DNA of 35,409 nucleotides from Gnetum montanum. Lineage: Eukaryota; Streptophyta; Gnetopsida; Gnetales; Gnetaceae. The notes beneath the pieces were generated by a model, which saw nothing but the letters and a program-made list of their open reading frames with translations, was not told where the DNA came from and did not search any database. Both the position numbers and the translations under genes were made by a program. The stretch spans positions 483,161 through 518,569 of the forward strand of contig MNCI01003962.1 of NCBI GenBank assembly GCA_015680685.1, read 5' to 3'. Below, piece by piece: positions 33,201 to 35,409 of this stretch; within the stretch, counting starts at the first letter, position 1, and every line of letters begins with the position of its first letter.

Positions 33201-33988
33201 AGCCTAAGTGGCTAACTTAGGAGCCTTATAGACCAAGGAGATCACATGGGCTCACTACTGGCACACCATCTAAGACAAGGTTGTCCTTTCCCTTCAGTTG
33301 AATGAGCAGTAGATGTAGAAGGAATTGATCTTCCAAAAGGCCTCGAATTGAAAAGATTATAATGCTTGGGTTTTAGAGTTGGGTAAGACATAAAAGAATC
33401 ACAAGTAGAAATATAAGATTGATCGGGACGCATACCTGAAGTGGTTGAGGAGGGAAACAACTAAATGGTAGAAGAGGGATCTATTTATCCACGGCATTCA
33501 GGTTGAGAGCACTTTCAACCTCTTTGAAAGAACTCTCATAGTAGTTGAGTCTCCTACTCCTGTAATCACTACAACTATGAATGAGGTCTCTACAGCTATA
33601 ATATCATGGAATCCACCATCACGGATGGGTGTAGATAGGACTAATATCTTTATAGGCATCAATTTCAGGGATATTGAGTGGGCCAATATGACAAAAGACA
33701 AGATTCTCCAACATTTGGAGACTGGCGTTCACCATCTTTCCTAAGAGTTTATAGAGCTAGATTTCCCATAGGTTTGATGGCATTTATGTTTTATGTTTTA
33801 AGTTTTTTTTTTCATTTGTTTATGTTATGATTTTGGTTATGCTAGTTATTGATAGGTTGCATGTTGTTATGTCACAAGCATCATATGATGTTCGTGGCCC
33901 CGGTGATGAAGGCAATGATGATGATGATGATGATGATGCATCACCTCCTTCCCCTTTGGTTGTCCCTTTAGCACCACTAGATGCATGA
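30256..33988 (+). pseudogene. E2 antisense multi-exon cargo gene, homologue of the E1 gene
   Basis: Inferred exons: 30256-30707, 30797-31077, 31139-32228, 32337-32836, 32948-33771, 33856-33988. Donors: GTAAGC at 30708, GTGAGA at 31078, GTTAGA at 32229, GTAAGG at 32837, GTTTGA at 33772; acceptors include TTTCAG and TTTTTAG. Exon 1 has HAD motif I with the Asp retained (LIVVDFMGILC, Asp codon 30287-30289) and an EFLA...NFSMMM block. Exon 2 starts RYRVNNQG. Exon 3 has WLMGQ, a MPIIITISEAIFCDLFGVP segment, YPLFRSQDFP and FIEFLVV. The last exon encodes GDEG, eight Asp in a GAT microsatellite, then a Pro-rich end and TGA at 33988. It runs opposite to E2 gag-pol. Several stops and one phase break at intron 1 make it a pseudogene. 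The second intron (61 nt) is the least certain. Confidence 0.72.
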
Positions 33989-34330
33989 TGTAACAACTTT
34001 TATTGATGATTTTTGGTTTATCTTATGTTATGTTAGATGTTGTATGGTCCATGTTGGCCAATGCTTGAGTTGTAGACATTTTGATATTTATGGTTTATTG
34101 TTTTGATATTTATGCTACATAGTGTGGCCATAGCTATATATATTACTTTAAAATATTTTAAGTTTTAATTTTTAATTTTAGTTTTGGCAACATATGTTGT
34201 TGATGGCTTTACTACTTTAAGGTTTTAAGATTATAAATGTTGTTAGCAAGGTTATGCTACTAATGGCTACATTGGCTATTTAGACTATAAGATTATGAAT
34301 GGCCATAGGATAAGAGTTACTTGACAATTT
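33989..34330. other. AT-rich spacer after the E2 antisense gene
   Basis: Presumed 3' untranslated sequence of the antisense gene, AT-rich with several TTTTAA/TTAAAA words. No coding motif. Confidence 0.4.
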
Positions 34331-34541
34331 TATGCCATGGTGGGCTACACATTTATTAGTAGTTTAAAGTCTTAATAGATTGTAGCACCAATTTAAAGTC
34401 TTATTAGACTATGATGTTAGTTTAAGGCCTTGGCAGGTTGTAGGTTTACTAGTTTTAGGCCATGGTGGGCCCTAAGTTTTTCCAATTTTAGGTCATGATG
34501 AACCCTAAGTTTTGCCAGTTTTAGGCCATGGTGGGCCCTCA
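34331..34541. repeat. E2 post-protease tandem repeat
   Basis: Six or so units of about 30-40 bp with GGCCATGGTGGGCC and AGTTTTAGG (- strand CCTAAAACTAG / CTTAAACTA). It lies between the converging ends of the E2 protease and the E2 antisense gene, exactly like 14951-15123 in E1, and shares the CCTAAAACTAG core. Confidence 0.8.
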
Positions 34542-34789
34542 TTAAAAGGAAACTTATATTTTTGGAAATTTTCTATTTTAAAGTTTTTATGGAGTTTTCT
34601 AATTTTGAAATTTTTATAGGGCTTTTGATGTTTACAACATGTGCAAAAGTAAAGAAAGAGAAAGGCTCTAATAAATAACTAAAAATGCAAATGAAAGTAA
34701 ACATTAGGCTACGTGCATAAAAGAGTAAAATAAAGTACCCAAAAAGCATAACAAGTCAACAAAGAAAATATAGGCTGCATAGCTATCAG
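34542..34789. other. Spacer between E2 protease end and repeats
   Basis: AT-rich, with purine-rich stretches (AGTAAAGAAAGAGAAAGG near 34650). No coding motif. Confidence 0.4.
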
Positions 34790-35409
34790 TTCATATCATT
34801 ATACGATTATAAGGACATGGGGTGGAAGGGTCGAGGTTTAATTTACTTATGTAGACTCTGCCTAATTTTTGAATGATTAGGAAATGTGTAAGATCTTCTC
34901 TATACAAGTTTGTATTTAGCATCCCCTTCGTTAATGATGTTAAAAGGGAGTTCATCCCATAATGCATCCTACTACCCATCATTGTCATTCTTAGCTTTAT
35001 CCTCTCTCTCAGGTCATTGGATTTCATGGCTAGGAGTTTCTTCTTAAAACTCCACTTCAAACCCCTACTCTACATCTACATTGCTAACAACTAGGGGCAT
35101 CATGTTATCACCATGAGTGATGATTTCACCTCCCTCATAAGGAAGGTGAATCTCTTGGTGGATGGGTGAGGACATGACTTGTAACTAAGCCAACCAAATT
35201 CTTCCCAAGACAGGTTAAACCCTAGCATCTCTTCCACCACTAAGAAATCCAAGGTTGTGGGGAATTACTCCCCCATCACAAAATCCAAGGAGATAGATCC
35301 CTTGACAGCAATCCTTGATCTATTAAAGGACTTAAGAATTTTTGTTGATGTGTGTTGTATTTCCTCTATCAAGCCTAATCGCTCAATGATGGTGCATGGG
35401 ATGATGTTT
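34790..35409 (-). pseudogene. E2 protease region, cut by the window edge
   Basis: On the - strand the sequence enters the window just after the protease active-site loop (NIIPCTIIERLGL, matching E1 NVIPFPIVDKLGL). It continues through VVEEMLGFNL and, after a frameshift, the HQEIHLPY-like block, then the C-terminal LPF block shared with E1. It contains a TAA at the same codon where E1 has TAG (GE*FP versus GD*FP). The catalytic Asp would lie beyond position 35409. E2 gag is outside the window. Confidence 0.8.

Noticed and set aside
1-35409. CRISPR array, tRNA or rRNA genes, bacterial operon signals.
   Set aside because: No regular repeat-spacer array or RNA gene was recognised; the repeats are direct tandem or LTR-type in a plant retrotransposon setting.

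Overview
The window is plant nuclear DNA made of old nested retrotransposons. I see no ordinary host gene and no tRNA or rRNA gene. The plant assignment rests on the Tat-lineage Ty3/gypsy domain content (two RNase H domains, no chromodomain seen), plant-style introns of about 80-110 nt, and decay dominated by C-to-T changes at sites that plants methylate. A large-genome plant such as a gymnosperm is possible, but the sequence does not prove it.

Inner element (E1), 8841-27026, + strand. This is a structurally complete 18.2 kb LTR retrotransposon with a perfect 5-bp target duplication CATGT. Its LTRs are 1604 and 1610 bp and differ at roughly 15% of the positions compared, so it is old. Order: LTR, decayed PBS, about 120-bp leader repeats, gag, protease, short tandem repeats, a gene on the opposite strand (about 15281-19004 or longer), a second repeat cluster, RT, degenerate RNase H, archaeal-type RNase H, integrase, a third repeat array, 3' UTR, PPT, LTR. 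Gag and pol are broken by many stops and at least three frameshifts.

Outer element (E2), - strand. This is a related Tat element into which E1 inserted. Its protease is at the right edge (34790-35409), its own opposite-strand gene at 30256-33988 (+ strand), and its RT-RNase H-integrase remnant at 5405-8175 (- strand). A degenerate array with period about 187 bp lies between the antisense gene and the RT remnant. E1 landed inside this array and split it into 8175-8835 and 27032-28470. E2 repeat clusters sit at 34331-34541 (after protease) and 5115-5344 (after integrase), the same places as in E1. The E2 5' end is outside the window and its 3' LTR was not identified. Positions 1-4536 are AT-rich DNA without recognisable genes.

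The most notable content is the antisense gene. Two diverged elements carry homologous multi-exon genes in the same place (between protease and RT) and opposite to gag-pol. Their exon lengths match closely (446/452, 290/281, 1041/1090, 538/500, 825/824, 135/133 nt for E1/E2). The first recognised exon looks like a HAD/FCP1-type phosphatase domain, the middle has a conserved block of unknown function, and the C-terminal part is coiled-coil-like with an acidic tail. The conservation implies a functional cargo gene of this Tat family; both copies seen here are decayed.
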